64,000 nt of DNA. Origin: Chitinophagaceae bacterium. Its GTDB lineage: Bacteria > Bacteroidota > Bacteroidia > Chitinophagales > Chitinophagaceae. Position numbers and translations under genes: made by a program. Location: NCBI GenBank assembly GCA_022841365.1, contig JALHRP010000007.1, positions 49,018-113,017 of the forward strand, read 5' to 3'. The notes under the pieces were generated by a model. It ran no database searches. It was given only the letters and a program-made list of their open reading frames with translations, and was not told the DNA's origin. Shown here one piece after another: positions 23,670-33,900 of this stretch. How positions within the stretch are numbered: the first letter of the stretch is position 1; each line of letters opens with the position of its first letter.

Positions 23670-24929
23670 TTAATACATAGTTTTTTTATGAACAGCAGTA
23701 CGTTTGGTTTCTTCCGGATAAATACCAATAAAATGTGAACGAACCAATGAAGCTCTTGGCACTTCCTCTCCCTCCAGAAAAACGGTAATAGCTTTTGATG
23801 GCTGTGCAGGCATATGACAGTCAATACAATTATTTGTAATCATCTGTACATTTTTATGCGAAGGACTGTTAAACTTACTGTCTGTTACTGCATGACAACT
23901 GATACACTTTTGCGAAAACAACTCTTTCCTTCCACGTTCATTTTCATGCGGACTGTGACAGGTATTACAAGTCATTGTTGAACTCATTCTGAAACACTTA
24001 CTGGCCCGCATTAATCCATATTGATTTCCATGCACATCAATATTTCCGTTATTAACAGCTTCATCGTTTAAGGTATCTATCTTAAAATGATCAGAAAGAA
24101 GATCACCTGCTGTATAAGAAAAGGAGGCTGTTACTTTATCTATTCTTCCGCCATGGCAAAGCGCACAGAGATCAAGTTGTTGCTGACGTGACAGTGATGC
24201 AGTATTTACAATAAACTTAGCTGCAGTATCTGTTGGGTTTTCTGTTTGATAGGTTACATGTTTTGCTGCAGGCCCGTGACATTTTTCACAATCAACTCCA
24301 TAAATAATATTCTGCCTGTTAAATGAAACAGGTTCCATTTTATTATCACCAATGCCCTCTGCATATGTTACATGACACTCCAGACAACGTGCAGTAATGG
24401 GTTTATCAATTACCACTTTACCGGCGGGATAACCCGGACTGTTTGACCATAGATTAGCTGCCGTAAAAAAAGTGATGGGTAATTGATAGAAACGATCTCC
24501 TCTAAAAGTTACAAACGACTGCCCCTTTGCACCTGAGCCAATCACCATATCAAACCGCATGGCTTTTTTTTCTTCTCCTTTATAATGTACTACCTGGAAC
24601 AATCCACTGTCTCTCCGCTCCATAAATAACCGGATGAGTTCAGAATATGCATAGGTATTCTTTCCTTTTTCAAAACTGCCATGGATCCATTTTTCTTCTG
24701 CAGGTTTTGCGGTGAGGTAATGTGCCGATTTGATGTGTGCATCATAAACAGCCTGATGACAACTCATGCATTTGTCCGATCCTGCAAAGTCTGAAAAAGA
24801 AGGTGCTGCATTGTCAGCAACTGCTGTATCACTCATGCAACGAACAAGTAAAAAAATACTCACTGCTGTTACAAGTAACAACCGCACCGTGCGGCGATAA
24901 AATAAATAAACGATCAACTTCTTCCGCAT
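23670..24929 (-). CDS. Seven-haem exported cytochrome c (cytochrome c554-like)
   Basis: A 419-residue protein with a membrane signal at about 15-31 (TAVSIFLLVRC), possibly a lipoprotein Cys. It has seven CxxCH haem motifs: CMSCH, CLECH, CEKCH, CALCH, CNTCH, CISCH and CIDCH, spaced across residues 53-370. Similar multihaem proteins carry electrons in the periplasm or act as oxidoreductases. It lies inside a glycoside-hydrolase operon between two PF10091 genes, an unexpected place unless sugar breakdown here is oxidative or feeds a periplasmic electron chain. The gene ends 34 bases before the start chosen for glucanase copy 1. Confidence 0.85.
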   Translation of the reverse strand: MRKKLIVYLFYRRTVRLLLVTAVSIFLLVRCMSDTAVADNAAPSFSDFAGSDKCMSCHQAVYDAHIKSAHYLTAKPAEEKWIHGSFEKGKNTYAYSELIRLFMERRDSGLFQVVHYKGEEKKAMRFDMVIGSGAKGQSFVTFRGDRFYQLPITFFTAANLWSNSPGYPAGKVVIDKPITARCLECHVTYAEGIGDNKMEPVSFNRQNIIYGVDCEKCHGPAAKHVTYQTENPTDTAAKFIVNTASLSRQQQLDLCALCHGGRIDKVTASFSYTAGDLLSDHFKIDTLNDEAVNNGNIDVHGNQYGLMRASKCFRMSSTMTCNTCHSPHENERGRKELFSQKCISCHAVTDSKFNSPSHKNVQMITNNCIDCHMPAQPSKAITVFLEGEEVPRASLVRSHFIGIYPEETKRTAVHKKTMY

Positions 24930-24975
24930 GTAGCTTATAGTTTAGAGTTCATCACTATTTAAAATTCAACATGAA

Positions 24976-26349
24976 TCAGAATACCTGATATCGTTTCAGT
25001 TCAAACAATGCACTGATGGAACCTGTGCCACTGATTGATTCATATTTAATCATCCCGATATTTTTTGCATAATAACGTTTCAATGATCCCACTACCGGAC
25101 TGATGTTTACCCATGCACCACTTTCAAAACGCTCATACTTTTCTTCCATAACAATGACGTTTGAATAATTAACCGTTCCTGTGGAAGTTGTTACAGCAAC
25201 CGAAATATCTTTTGCAAGAACTGTATTACTGAAACGGATAATGAGTGTTTGCGGTGGATAAGGAGCAATGGTAACGGTTCCCTGATAAGCAGCAGTTTTC
25301 CAGTTTGTACCTGCGGCTGCTTCCTTCAAAAAAATATACTCGGCCCAAAGAGGTTGATCAAAGCCAATAAAATCGCCCATATCCATATACCTGAAATAAT
25401 CTGCGCCTGACTTTCGGTAGTAACCGGCTGAGTCGGGCGTAGTGCCGGTACTCACCATGAAAATATTATAGTTGTACCCATTGCTGTTTTTAACCGAAGG
25501 CAATGAAAAAAATCTGGCTGTATCTGTTGCAGCATCATCAATTTCATAAGTCCAGTTGTTATTGGCAGTTCTCGGGAAATAATCTGTTGCTGAAGAAGCA
25601 GGTTCAATGTTTAATTGTATACTGCAGGAACCGGAACTGTTTGATAAAAGAATTAATAATACACCTGCATTTACAGGCGTACCTGAACCTGTTAAGATAA
25701 CTGTTTGTACTCCTGTTGCAGTAAATGTGCCACTTGCTGAAAACTGAATACCGTTAGATGCTGTTGTTGAAAGGCTGTAACTGCCAATACTGTTCACCAG
25801 TACTTTTATTGTTATTGTATTTGCTGCTGAGAGTGGAGAGCCTGCTGTACAAATACCCTGTACAATATAATCAAGACAAGTGGTACCGTTTGTCTGCAAT
25901 ACATAACCTGCTGTACCATTTGCCGCTGCAGGCTGCACTGTAATTTCTGCTGTACAACGACTGTTGTTCAAACGGATGATAAAACGGTTTCGTGTTGCTG
26001 CAAGCGGTTTACCTTTTGCATATGCCTGCACTGTTTGCACTCCTGTTGCTGTAAATACTCCTGTTGCACTGAAGGAATAGCCATTCACTGTGTCTGTTGT
26101 AATACTGTATGCACCTGTTGCTGTTACATTTACCTGCAACTGCAAATAATTTGCTGCATTTACATCTGCACCTGCTGTATATGTTCCTGTTACTGTTACT
26201 AGCAGGCAGGTACCGTTTGCAGCAACTGCAAGTGATGCCGTTGCAGATGTGCCTGCGGAAATTCTTCCTTCCACACTTTCTTCTCTGTAACAGGAGAGGA
26301 TTGTTACAGTCATCAATAAAAAAATACTATGGTACAATCGTACACGCAT
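24976..26349 (-). CDS. Repeat-containing lipoprotein of unknown function
   Basis: A 457-residue exported protein. Residues 1-20 look like a lipoprotein signal (MTVTILSC). Two imperfect tandem repeats of about 95 residues follow (about 47-137 and 155-245), each with a GTYTAG/GICTAG-type opening, Y-I-S-TD..NG.SFSATGVFTATGVQTV and a final conserved Cys (SRC or GSC). The C-terminal 190 residues form a separate region (NNNWTYEIDDAATD and onward). The repeats resemble beta-sandwich modules seen in Bacteroidota surface lipoproteins. I do not recognise the family. In a PUL it is a candidate surface glycan-binding protein, by position only. Confidence 0.65.
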   Translation of the reverse strand: MRVRLYHSIFLLMTVTILSCYREESVEGRISAGTSATASLAVAANGTCLLVTVTGTYTAGADVNAANYLQLQVNVTATGAYSITTDTVNGYSFSATGVFTATGVQTVQAYAKGKPLAATRNRFIIRLNNSRCTAEITVQPAAANGTAGYVLQTNGTTCLDYIVQGICTAGSPLSAANTITIKVLVNSIGSYSLSTTASNGIQFSASGTFTATGVQTVILTGSGTPVNAGVLLILLSNSSGSCSIQLNIEPASSATDYFPRTANNNWTYEIDDAATDTARFFSLPSVKNSNGYNYNIFMVSTGTTPDSAGYYRKSGADYFRYMDMGDFIGFDQPLWAEYIFLKEAAAGTNWKTAAYQGTVTIAPYPPQTLIIRFSNTVLAKDISVAVTTSTGTVNYSNVIVMEEKYERFESGAWVNISPVVGSLKRYYAKNIGMIKYESISGTGSISALFELKRYQVF

Positions 26350-26352
26350 GCA

Positions 26353-27699
26353 TTATTTTTTATTTACCAGCCATGGACTTTCAAAATCCAATTTCAACAA
26401 CCCGTTTTTAATTTCATCGCAACTCATAAAGAGATTCCAGAGCAATCCTGTTCTGTAATTTTCTATCATCACAATCACCGGCCCCTGATCAATTGCCAAA
26501 TGACTTTTTGCATACCAGTTTTTTGTTTCATTAAAAGCATCTGTAAAACCATACTCACTCCAAATCTGATCGCCACGCTGATAATAAAAATATTTTAAGG
26601 CCTGCATGGAATAGGCAGGTGTATACGGGAACGCACTTAATGCAGCTGTGGGCGAAATGGTACCAAGATCTTCTGTTGGTGAATGAGCTGCATAACCATT
26701 GTATGTATCACTGGCAGTTAAACCCCAGCAATCAGCACTATACCCTTTGAATTTATTGGGATTACGGATACAATGCTCCCTGTTGATGAGTGTATGATTT
26801 TTATTTTGTTTCCAGTAATCTGCATAACGGTCTTTCAGTTGTCGTGGATCTAATCCCAGGAATGAATACTGTGAAAAAAACAGTGGACCACCATAATCAA
26901 AACCAAGCGGCAATTCAATACCATAGAACGAACGGCCATTATTAAAAAAGTTACTTTGTGCCCAGCCCCGATGATAAACAGATGCAGGTACTTTATATTT
27001 TTCGTTGCTGCAGGAAGCTGCCAATACATAAACAATTAAACATTCATTAAAACCACGTATTGGAAAATTCATGGCCCAACCATTGTTGGGGCTCCAGTGC
27101 CAGTACAACACATCTTCTCCGCCTTTTGTAAACCAGTTCCATTCTATATCATTCCACAACCAGTTGATGCGGTTGCGTAATTCATTTTCTATTGGCAGAT
27201 CCCGGTTAAAATATTGCCGGGCACATAACAAACCCTGAAACAGATAAGCTGTTTCTACAAGGTCGGCTCCATCATCTTTTCTGCTGAAAGGAATGGTTTT
27301 ACCTGTACCACCGTGCAACCAATGCGGAAACACACCATGATATGCATCTGCTTTGGATAAAAATTTCAGCATCTTTACTAAAAACTTTGCAGCGGTATCT
27401 CTTGTTATCCATTTTCGTTCTGCTGCAACCAATATACTCATGATGCCGAATCCTGTACCACCTGTAGTAACCACTTCGCTGCCGTAGTCGTATGCTTTGT
27501 TACTGCGTTCACGGGCCATGCCACTTACAGGATGTGCAAACTCCCAGAAATAACGAAAGGTTTGTTTTTGAGTAAGTTCAAGCAATGCAGAATCTGTTAA
27601 CTGTTTAGAACGTTTGGTTGCATCAAACACAGAAGTTTGCTGCGCTGCAGAACGCAACAAACAAAAGAAAAGCAAAGCAAACGTTACAATCTGTTTCAT
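26353..27699 (-). CDS. Glycoamylase-like (PF10091) exported glucanase, copy 2 (GH144-type)
   Basis: I choose the ATG at 27699 (448 residues, MKQIVTFALLFFCLLRSAAQ), giving a proper signal peptide 5 bases after the stop of copy 3. The longer open frame to 27780 overlaps that gene. PF10091 motifs are complete: FRYFWEFAHPVSGMARERSN, GGTGFGIMSILVAAERKWI, YWHWSPNNGWAMNFPIRGFNE and LAIDQGPVIVMIENYRTGL. It is clearly a paralogue of copies 1 and 3 but diverged, so the triplet is an old expansion rather than a recent duplication. The role is probably periplasmic cleavage of beta-1,2-glucan chains or a related linkage. Confidence 0.8.
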   Translation of the reverse strand: MKQIVTFALLFFCLLRSAAQQTSVFDATKRSKQLTDSALLELTQKQTFRYFWEFAHPVSGMARERSNKAYDYGSEVVTTGGTGFGIMSILVAAERKWITRDTAAKFLVKMLKFLSKADAYHGVFPHWLHGGTGKTIPFSRKDDGADLVETAYLFQGLLCARQYFNRDLPIENELRNRINWLWNDIEWNWFTKGGEDVLYWHWSPNNGWAMNFPIRGFNECLIVYVLAASCSNEKYKVPASVYHRGWAQSNFFNNGRSFYGIELPLGFDYGGPLFFSQYSFLGLDPRQLKDRYADYWKQNKNHTLINREHCIRNPNKFKGYSADCWGLTASDTYNGYAAHSPTEDLGTISPTAALSAFPYTPAYSMQALKYFYYQRGDQIWSEYGFTDAFNETKNWYAKSHLAIDQGPVIVMIENYRTGLLWNLFMSCDEIKNGLLKLDFESPWLVNKK

Positions 27700-27704
27700 A
27701 CCTG

Positions 27705-29366
27705 TTATAAATAAGGGGCAGTAAATCCAAGATTCCTCATTCCGTTTTTTATTTCGGGTGCACCTGTAAATAAATTCCACAATAAACCTGTCCGGTAATT
27801 TTCAATCATTACAATAATGGGACCTTGATCAATGGCAAGTGTGGAAGATGCAAACCAGCCTTCATGCAGTTTGTATGCATCATAAAATCCGTATGCACCC
27901 CACAACTTATCGCCGAGTTTATAATAAAAAAACTTTAACGCATTCATTGATTCAACCGGCGTATAAGGAAAAGAAGATAAAGCTGCAGTTGGTGCAATTA
28001 CACCCACATCGTTTGCAGGTTCACTTGCAGTATAACCACCGGGTATATCACTGGCAGTTAAACCCCATGTTTGATCGCTGTACCCATACCAACGTTTTGG
28101 ATTAGCCTTACAATATTCAAAATTGATTTTTGTATGATGAAGGGTTTGTGTTGCATAATCTGCATACGCATCGCTTAAGCCGTTGGGATTGATTCCGAGA
28201 AAAGAGTAATGTTCAAAAAACAACGGACCTCCGTTGGCGGGCCCTAACGGTAACCTGTATCCGTAATAACTGTTATTGTTACGCATTGCACCGTTACCGG
28301 CCCATCCATTATCATATACAATTTTTGGAATAGCATCTGTTCTGGAAGATGCAGCAAGCACATACACAATCAACGCTTCGTTCCAGCCACGGATGGGCAG
28401 GTTCATAATCCATCCTTTATCTGTACTCCAGTGCCAGTACAATACATTTTGATTGTTTTGCCTGTACCAGTTCCACTCTACTCCATCCCAAATAGTATTG
28501 ATATTTGTACGTAATGAAATTTCTGCAGCATCTGTTCCGTTAAAATATTCACGGGCTGCAATGAGGCCCTGTAATAAAAGAGAAGTCTCAACAAGATCTC
28601 CTCCATTATCATTTGCACTGAAAGGAATGGTGACTCCAGTTGATCCATTGATCCAATGTGCAAACGCTCCATGATAACGTGTGCATTTGCTTAACAGGAA
28701 ATTGGTGATTTTCAGCACCTGATCCCTTCCTTCGGCTCGTGTAATAAAACCTCTTGAAACTCCAGTAATAATTGCCATGACTCCAAAACCAGTTCCACCG
28801 GTTGTAACTGTTTCGCCACTGCTGTTGCGTTCTCTTGCCATACCACTGATGGGATGAGCAAAATCACGGAAATAAGTAAAGGTCTGCTGCTGCACTTTTG
28901 TCAACAGTTCGTTATCTGTTATCAATGGAAACTTATTAGTTGAATCCATTTTTGTAAGCAGTGTAAATTGAGCCGGTGAAAATAAAATGCCCCCTTGTTT
29001 TGATTTCAATGTGTTACCTGCCTGCAGCGTATACTTTGTTAAATAGTTCAAAGGAGCGGCGGGCTGTATAATAACAACGCTATCACCATTAAGATAGGAT
29101 GCTGTATAGTTTCCGTTATTGAATGTTATGCCGGCTGTTACACTGTTGCGGTCAATCGCAACGGGAAATTGCAAACGGATCTGCGGAGTAACAGGTACTC
29201 CTTTATAGTCATTCACTCCTGATACTGCATCTACACTCCAGTTGCTGATCATAAAATTCTGAGGCGGAATAACAGGAGGAGTTGCCGTGCCTTTTGGCTT
29301 GCAGCCCGAAATCAACAGAACCGCAAGAAATCCATAAACTAAAATCTTATCATTACATGTTGCCAT
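27705..29366 (-). CDS. Glycoamylase-like (PF10091) lipoprotein with N-terminal Ig-like domain, copy 3
   Basis: A 553-residue lipoprotein; the lipobox is LLISGC with Cys22. Residues 40-140 form an Ig-like (Big_5-type) domain (VPVTPQIRLQFPVAIDRNSV and onward). Residues 145-553 form the PF10091 enzyme: FTYFRDFAHPISGMARERNS, GGTGFGVMAIITGVSRGF, YWHWSTDKGWIMNLPIRGWNE and LAIDQGPIIVMIENYRTGL. Lipid anchoring suggests it works at the cell surface as the first endo-acting enzyme, with the two soluble paralogues finishing in the periplasm. It begins 3 bases after the stop of a 51-residue possible ORF. Confidence 0.8.
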   Translation of the reverse strand: MATCNDKILVYGFLAVLLISGCKPKGTATPPVIPPQNFMISNWSVDAVSGVNDYKGVPVTPQIRLQFPVAIDRNSVTAGITFNNGNYTASYLNGDSVVIIQPAAPLNYLTKYTLQAGNTLKSKQGGILFSPAQFTLLTKMDSTNKFPLITDNELLTKVQQQTFTYFRDFAHPISGMARERNSSGETVTTGGTGFGVMAIITGVSRGFITRAEGRDQVLKITNFLLSKCTRYHGAFAHWINGSTGVTIPFSANDNGGDLVETSLLLQGLIAAREYFNGTDAAEISLRTNINTIWDGVEWNWYRQNNQNVLYWHWSTDKGWIMNLPIRGWNEALIVYVLAASSRTDAIPKIVYDNGWAGNGAMRNNNSYYGYRLPLGPANGGPLFFEHYSFLGINPNGLSDAYADYATQTLHHTKINFEYCKANPKRWYGYSDQTWGLTASDIPGGYTASEPANDVGVIAPTAALSSFPYTPVESMNALKFFYYKLGDKLWGAYGFYDAYKLHEGWFASSTLAIDQGPIIVMIENYRTGLLWNLFTGAPEIKNGMRNLGFTAPYL

Positions 29367-29369
29367 AAA

Positions 29370-29525
29370 CTAATCCTGTAAAATGATGTCAGCGATTGAA
29401 TGAGGGTTGGCTATTAAACTACCCTTTACGTTTATTTTCTTTTGATCTGCACCTGAGGAACAGGAGCAGTGTGCACAAACCGTAAACAAAGCAAAGAGTT
29501 GATCCATATAAAACGATTTAGTCAT
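29370..29525 (-). CDS. Possible 51-residue ORF between GH30 and glucanase copy 3
   Basis: The start ATG overlaps the GH30 stop (TAATG) and the TAG stop lies 3 bases before the next ATG, so it exactly fills the gap between two operon genes. The peptide begins MTKSFYMDQLFALF, then has a Cys-rich stretch (VCAHCSCSS) that could be a lipobox. I recognise no family. The tight packing supports translation, but the short length means chance cannot be excluded. Confidence 0.35.
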   Translation of the reverse strand: MTKSFYMDQLFALFTVCAHCSCSSGADQKKINVKGSLIANPHSIADIILQD

Positions 29526-30958
29526 TACCAGATATAAGTTGCCACAGCATTGCCGGGAATAGTTGTAACAGCCCATTTATTTTTATAACGGATATTAAAT
29601 GTTTCGGATGATGCCCCTTCATTTAAAATGATGAGTACCTTTTTTCCGTCGGGGCGTTTAAACGCCACACTCTGTAAATTACCTGCCAGGTAACTTGCAA
29701 TACGCACCGAACCTGCAGGAACAAATTTGGATGCATGTGCAACAATGTAATACCCTACATTTTTATTTACGGTTGATCCGTTAATGGTTAATGCTCCTTT
29801 GCATTGTGTACATCCGCCCGGCGTATGCGGTCCGTAAGTGGGGTCATTGGCAAGGTTCCACTCTAACGCCACTCTGCTCCAGTTGCGCATAGAGCCGATG
29901 ATGACATTTTTAATATGCCATTTCAAATCACCATCAAAGGTTCCGTTTGAACCGGTCCATTGTTCAGTAAAATACAAGGCCTTGTCGGGATGTGCGCTTC
30001 GCACAGTGGAGAGCGCTGTTATATCGCCTGCATACAAATGAAAAGCAGAGCCATTAATATATTGTTTGGCAGCAGCGTCGTTCAACACAGCAATTGGATA
30101 ACCTGGATTATCACAGTTGTGATCCCAGATAATAATTTTAGTGGTTATACCCGCTGTTTGAAATGCAGGGCCGAGATGATTTTTAATAAACTCTGCCTGT
30201 TGTGCAGCACTCATGACCATGCTTGGATTATTGCCGCCATGCTGTGGCTCATTTTGTATTGTAATAGCATCAACAGGGATTCCTTTTGCCTGCATCGCCT
30301 GAATGTATTTTACAAAATAGGCGGCATATACACTGTAATACTGCGGCAACAAACTACCACCAATTGAACTGTTGTTATCTTTCATCCAAACTGGCGGACT
30401 CCACGGCGATCCCATAATTTTTATATTGGGATTAATAGAACGAATCTGTTGCAATAAAGGAATGAGATCAACGGTATCTTTTGATAAACTGAAATTAGAT
30501 AACGTAACATCCGTTTGACTGGGCGGCAAATCGTTATAACTGAATACTTCGGCACTTAAATCGGATGCGCCGATACTTACACGCAGGTAACTGATACCGA
30601 TGGAAGAATTATCTGTTGTAAATAACTCATTCAATAAAGCTGTTTTTGCAGCACTGCTCATTCTGTTGATGAGATAAGCACTGCCACCTGTTAAGGTATA
30701 TCCGAATCCATCCACCGGTTGAAAACTCAGCGAAGAGTCTACATCAATATTGATATGATTATTTGTATTTGCAGTAAATGATATCACTGCATTTTGTTTT
30801 TGCAGCAGTACCGATTGATCAGCTTTTGTTAACCACATCTCCACTTCATTTACTGCAGGTGGCTGTTCTGCAGGCGGATTGTTTGTTTTTTTAGGTGCAC
30901 AATCGCCGCATAGAAAAATCGTGGTGGTGAGTGTTGTAAGTAATTGCAGAAATTTCAT
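29525..30958 (-). CDS. GH30-family glycosidase, possibly endo-beta-1,6-glucanase
   Basis: A 477-residue exported enzyme with an N-terminal hydrophobic signal (LTTTIFLCGDC, possible lipoprotein). The TIM barrel of GH30 is clear: QPVDGFGYTLTGGSAYL, the acid/base Glu in ITIQNEPQHGG near residue 237 and the nucleophile Glu in LYFTEQWTG near 331, with a C-terminal beta-domain (KKVLIILNEG). The segment ALEWNLANDPTYGPHTPGG, followed by a Cys pair (CTQC), resembles the GH30 subfamily 3 beta-1,6-glucanases of other Bacteroidota PULs, from memory. Beta-glucosidase or glucosylceramidase activity is the alternative. Confidence 0.8.
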   Translation of the reverse strand: MKFLQLLTTLTTTIFLCGDCAPKKTNNPPAEQPPAVNEVEMWLTKADQSVLLQKQNAVISFTANTNNHINIDVDSSLSFQPVDGFGYTLTGGSAYLINRMSSAAKTALLNELFTTDNSSIGISYLRVSIGASDLSAEVFSYNDLPPSQTDVTLSNFSLSKDTVDLIPLLQQIRSINPNIKIMGSPWSPPVWMKDNNSSIGGSLLPQYYSVYAAYFVKYIQAMQAKGIPVDAITIQNEPQHGGNNPSMVMSAAQQAEFIKNHLGPAFQTAGITTKIIIWDHNCDNPGYPIAVLNDAAAKQYINGSAFHLYAGDITALSTVRSAHPDKALYFTEQWTGSNGTFDGDLKWHIKNVIIGSMRNWSRVALEWNLANDPTYGPHTPGGCTQCKGALTINGSTVNKNVGYYIVAHASKFVPAGSVRIASYLAGNLQSVAFKRPDGKKVLIILNEGASSETFNIRYKNKWAVTTIPGNAVATYIW

Positions 30959-30983
30959 TGTTACGTTCTTTATAAGGTGAATT

Positions 30984-33900
30984 TTATTTTGTTATGGCTT
31001 TATAAAATTGAATCGGTTGGTTATTCCCTGCGATGGCCATTATTTTATTACCTCCTGTTGTGCGCAGCCATTTAATATCTCTTGCCTCTCCCATAAACGA
31101 AGGAATATTTGCATGATTTTTCCATGATTTTGTCTGTTGCCCGTAAGTGAATACGGTGGGCAGCAATGCATCGTATCTCCCTTCGTAGGGAATAACACCA
31201 TAAAAATTACCTGCTGCAATAAATGAAGATTCAGTTCCTGTACCTGCAGGCGCAAATGCCATTACAGGAGCCAGCTGCAGCTCTTCAGGTAAATCCATCC
31301 GTGTAAAATTTCCTTTGCCATCGTTGATGAAACAGGATGAGCTGAGTGTTTCTGCTTTCAGCTCCAGATAATCTTTAAACAAATCATACAACATGTATTG
31401 CACTGTTTCGCCAGCCACTTCACTGTAAGTAACATACGCCTTTTTCAATACCGGCAATGATCGTTCCAATTCATCCTTTGCCAAGAAAGTGTATTCTTTT
31501 CCATTCACGGTATAACACATAAACTGTTCTACGCTTCCATTGTTGTCAAAATCCTTCACGTATAATTTAACCGGACCGTTTTTACCGGCGTGGAGTTTTG
31601 TGTTATGTCCCCAGTTACCTGCAAGCAAATCAATAAATCCATCTGCATTTACATCCTGTGCCGAAACTGTTTGCCATAAACCGGTTGATTGCGGAAGATC
31701 CGTTGATGTAAATGTTCCTTGTTTATTGATGAATATTTTTACAGGCATCCACTCTCCTGTTACAATCAGATCGTGCCAGCCATCTTTGTTTACATCTGTA
31801 AACGCAGCAGCAGTAACCATTCCAATACCTGTTAAACGTGCAATGCTGCTATCGGCCCTGCTGAAAATTCCTTTGCCGTTGTTGAGCAGCAGATAAGATG
31901 TTTGCAGCTCACCGTAATGTTTTGCATTGCTGAGTCCACCCACAAATACATCAGCATCACCATCCTGATCTATATCTGCAACAGCAACACAGGATTTGTT
32001 AACCGCCAATTGCGGCAACGCATTCTTATCCTGCGTAAATTTTCCTTTTCCATCATTGATGTAGAGGTTATCCCTTAAGGCAGGATTTCCATCAAGATAT
32101 TCATTACCTCCGCTTACAACATACAAATCCTGATGACCATCATTATTGGCATCAAAAAAAACAGCATCCACTTCTTCGGTAAATAAAATTTTATCGGTGA
32201 TGGATAAACTTTGTTCACTGAATTGTCCGTTACCTGTTTGTATAAATAATTTACCCGGTATACCTGCAGCACCGCAAACAAAAAAATCATCGAGCCCGTC
32301 TTTATTTACATCTGCCACCGCCATTTTTGTTCCTCTGTTAGAAAGCAGGTGCGGAATATTGTATTGCCGGTTATAATCTAAAAAATCATTTTCTACATGT
32401 TTCCAGTTATTATTAACAAGTGGAGTAATGTTTTGATACAGTGGTTGTGGTTGAGGAAAAAAGTTTTCGTATACAAAACTGCCGGATGCATCTGTTTGCT
32501 GTACGGTTATTTTTTTATCTGCTGTAACAGTTCGCAGCACCTGAAACTGTTGATTAGGCCACACAACCAACATACTGTCAATACGATCAATGGTATCTAA
32601 ACCAAAATGCAATGTAAGATCGGAGGATGATTCAAAACCCCGTGTAGCCATCAATTGCTGATACTGCATTTTTCCGTTACTGAATACATAGGCTTTGGCT
32701 CCCATACCAAAACTGTTGGGTGCATTTCCTTTAAACGATACTGAAACAAAATGTTTGTCGGGTGAATTGTTTTTTAATACCAGCGCCTTTGCATCAATAC
32801 AACTCACCACCATATCCAATTTACCATCATTATTCAAATCGGCATAAGCAGCACCGCTGTAATAACCTTTCATTTTTCCGGTGCCCCATTCGTTGCTCAC
32901 TTCTTTAAAACCCATGCCGCCGCTTCCTTTAAAAAAATAGGGATGAGAGCTTCCGTCGGGCATGGCTTCAATGGTTTCATCATCATACTTATCTGTGCGA
33001 TGAATATTTTTTTTGATTTCCATATCAGAAACAAAACGGATATAATCCAGATCAACCGGGCGTTTGACTATACCGCTTGAAATAAATAAATCTTTGTTCC
33101 CATCGTTATCAAAATCTGCAAACAGGGGGCACCAGCTCCAGTCGGTTGCAGAAACTCCGCTTTGTAAAGCCGTTTCACTAAAGCTTACCCCGTTGCCGTT
33201 ATTTCGTTGCAGACAGTTTTTAGAATATTGTTTCTGATAACCCTGTATTTCAAGTTTTACTTTATAGATGTCAGCATTTTCATCACTGCCATAAGTTTTT
33301 AATGTTTTTTCATCGGGTGGTAACATATCAACTGTTACAACATCTAATTGCCCGTCGTTATTATAATCGGCAATATCGTTGCCCATACTGAAACGGCTGT
33401 AATGTTTAAAATGCCTGGCACTGCTTTCTGTAAATGTTCCGTTGCGGTTGTTTACATAATAATAATCGTTTTCATGAAAATCATTTCCAATGTACACATC
33501 ATCCCATCCATCGTTATTTACATCTGCAACAGCAATACCCAAACCGTAACCCAGATTACTCTGATAGATTCCTGCTTCTTTTGAAACATCGGTAAACTTT
33601 CCGGTTGTGCTAATATCATTTCGGTAAAGCCGGTCGCCAGAAAACGGATCGTACTTATGTCTGTTACCGGTATCTACAATGTTTGCATGCGGATGATGCG
33701 ACTGGTTGAGTATATAGCAATCCAGATCTCCGTCACGATCATAATCAAAGAAAGCGGATTGTGTAGTGAAGCAGGATGTGTTGAGTCCGAATTTCTCAGC
33801 GCTTTCTGTAAAACTTAAGTTGCCGTTATTAATGTATAATTCATTGTGACCTTGCAGATCATATTTCTGACTTACAGTTGAAACATAAATATCCAGTTTG

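Noticed and set aside
23636..23824. Long N-terminal extension of glucanase copy 1
   Set aside because: It overlaps the cytochrome gene and would bury the clear signal peptide that starts at 23635.
22187..29366. Three PF10091 genes as an assembly duplication
   Set aside because: The proteins differ throughout, with different signal types and an added Ig domain in one, so they are genuine old paralogues.
29370..29576. Longer version of the small ORF starting MGCYNYSRQCC
   Set aside because: The part before 29525 overlaps the GH30 C-terminal codons in another frame; only the 51-codon part beginning at TAATG is plausible.
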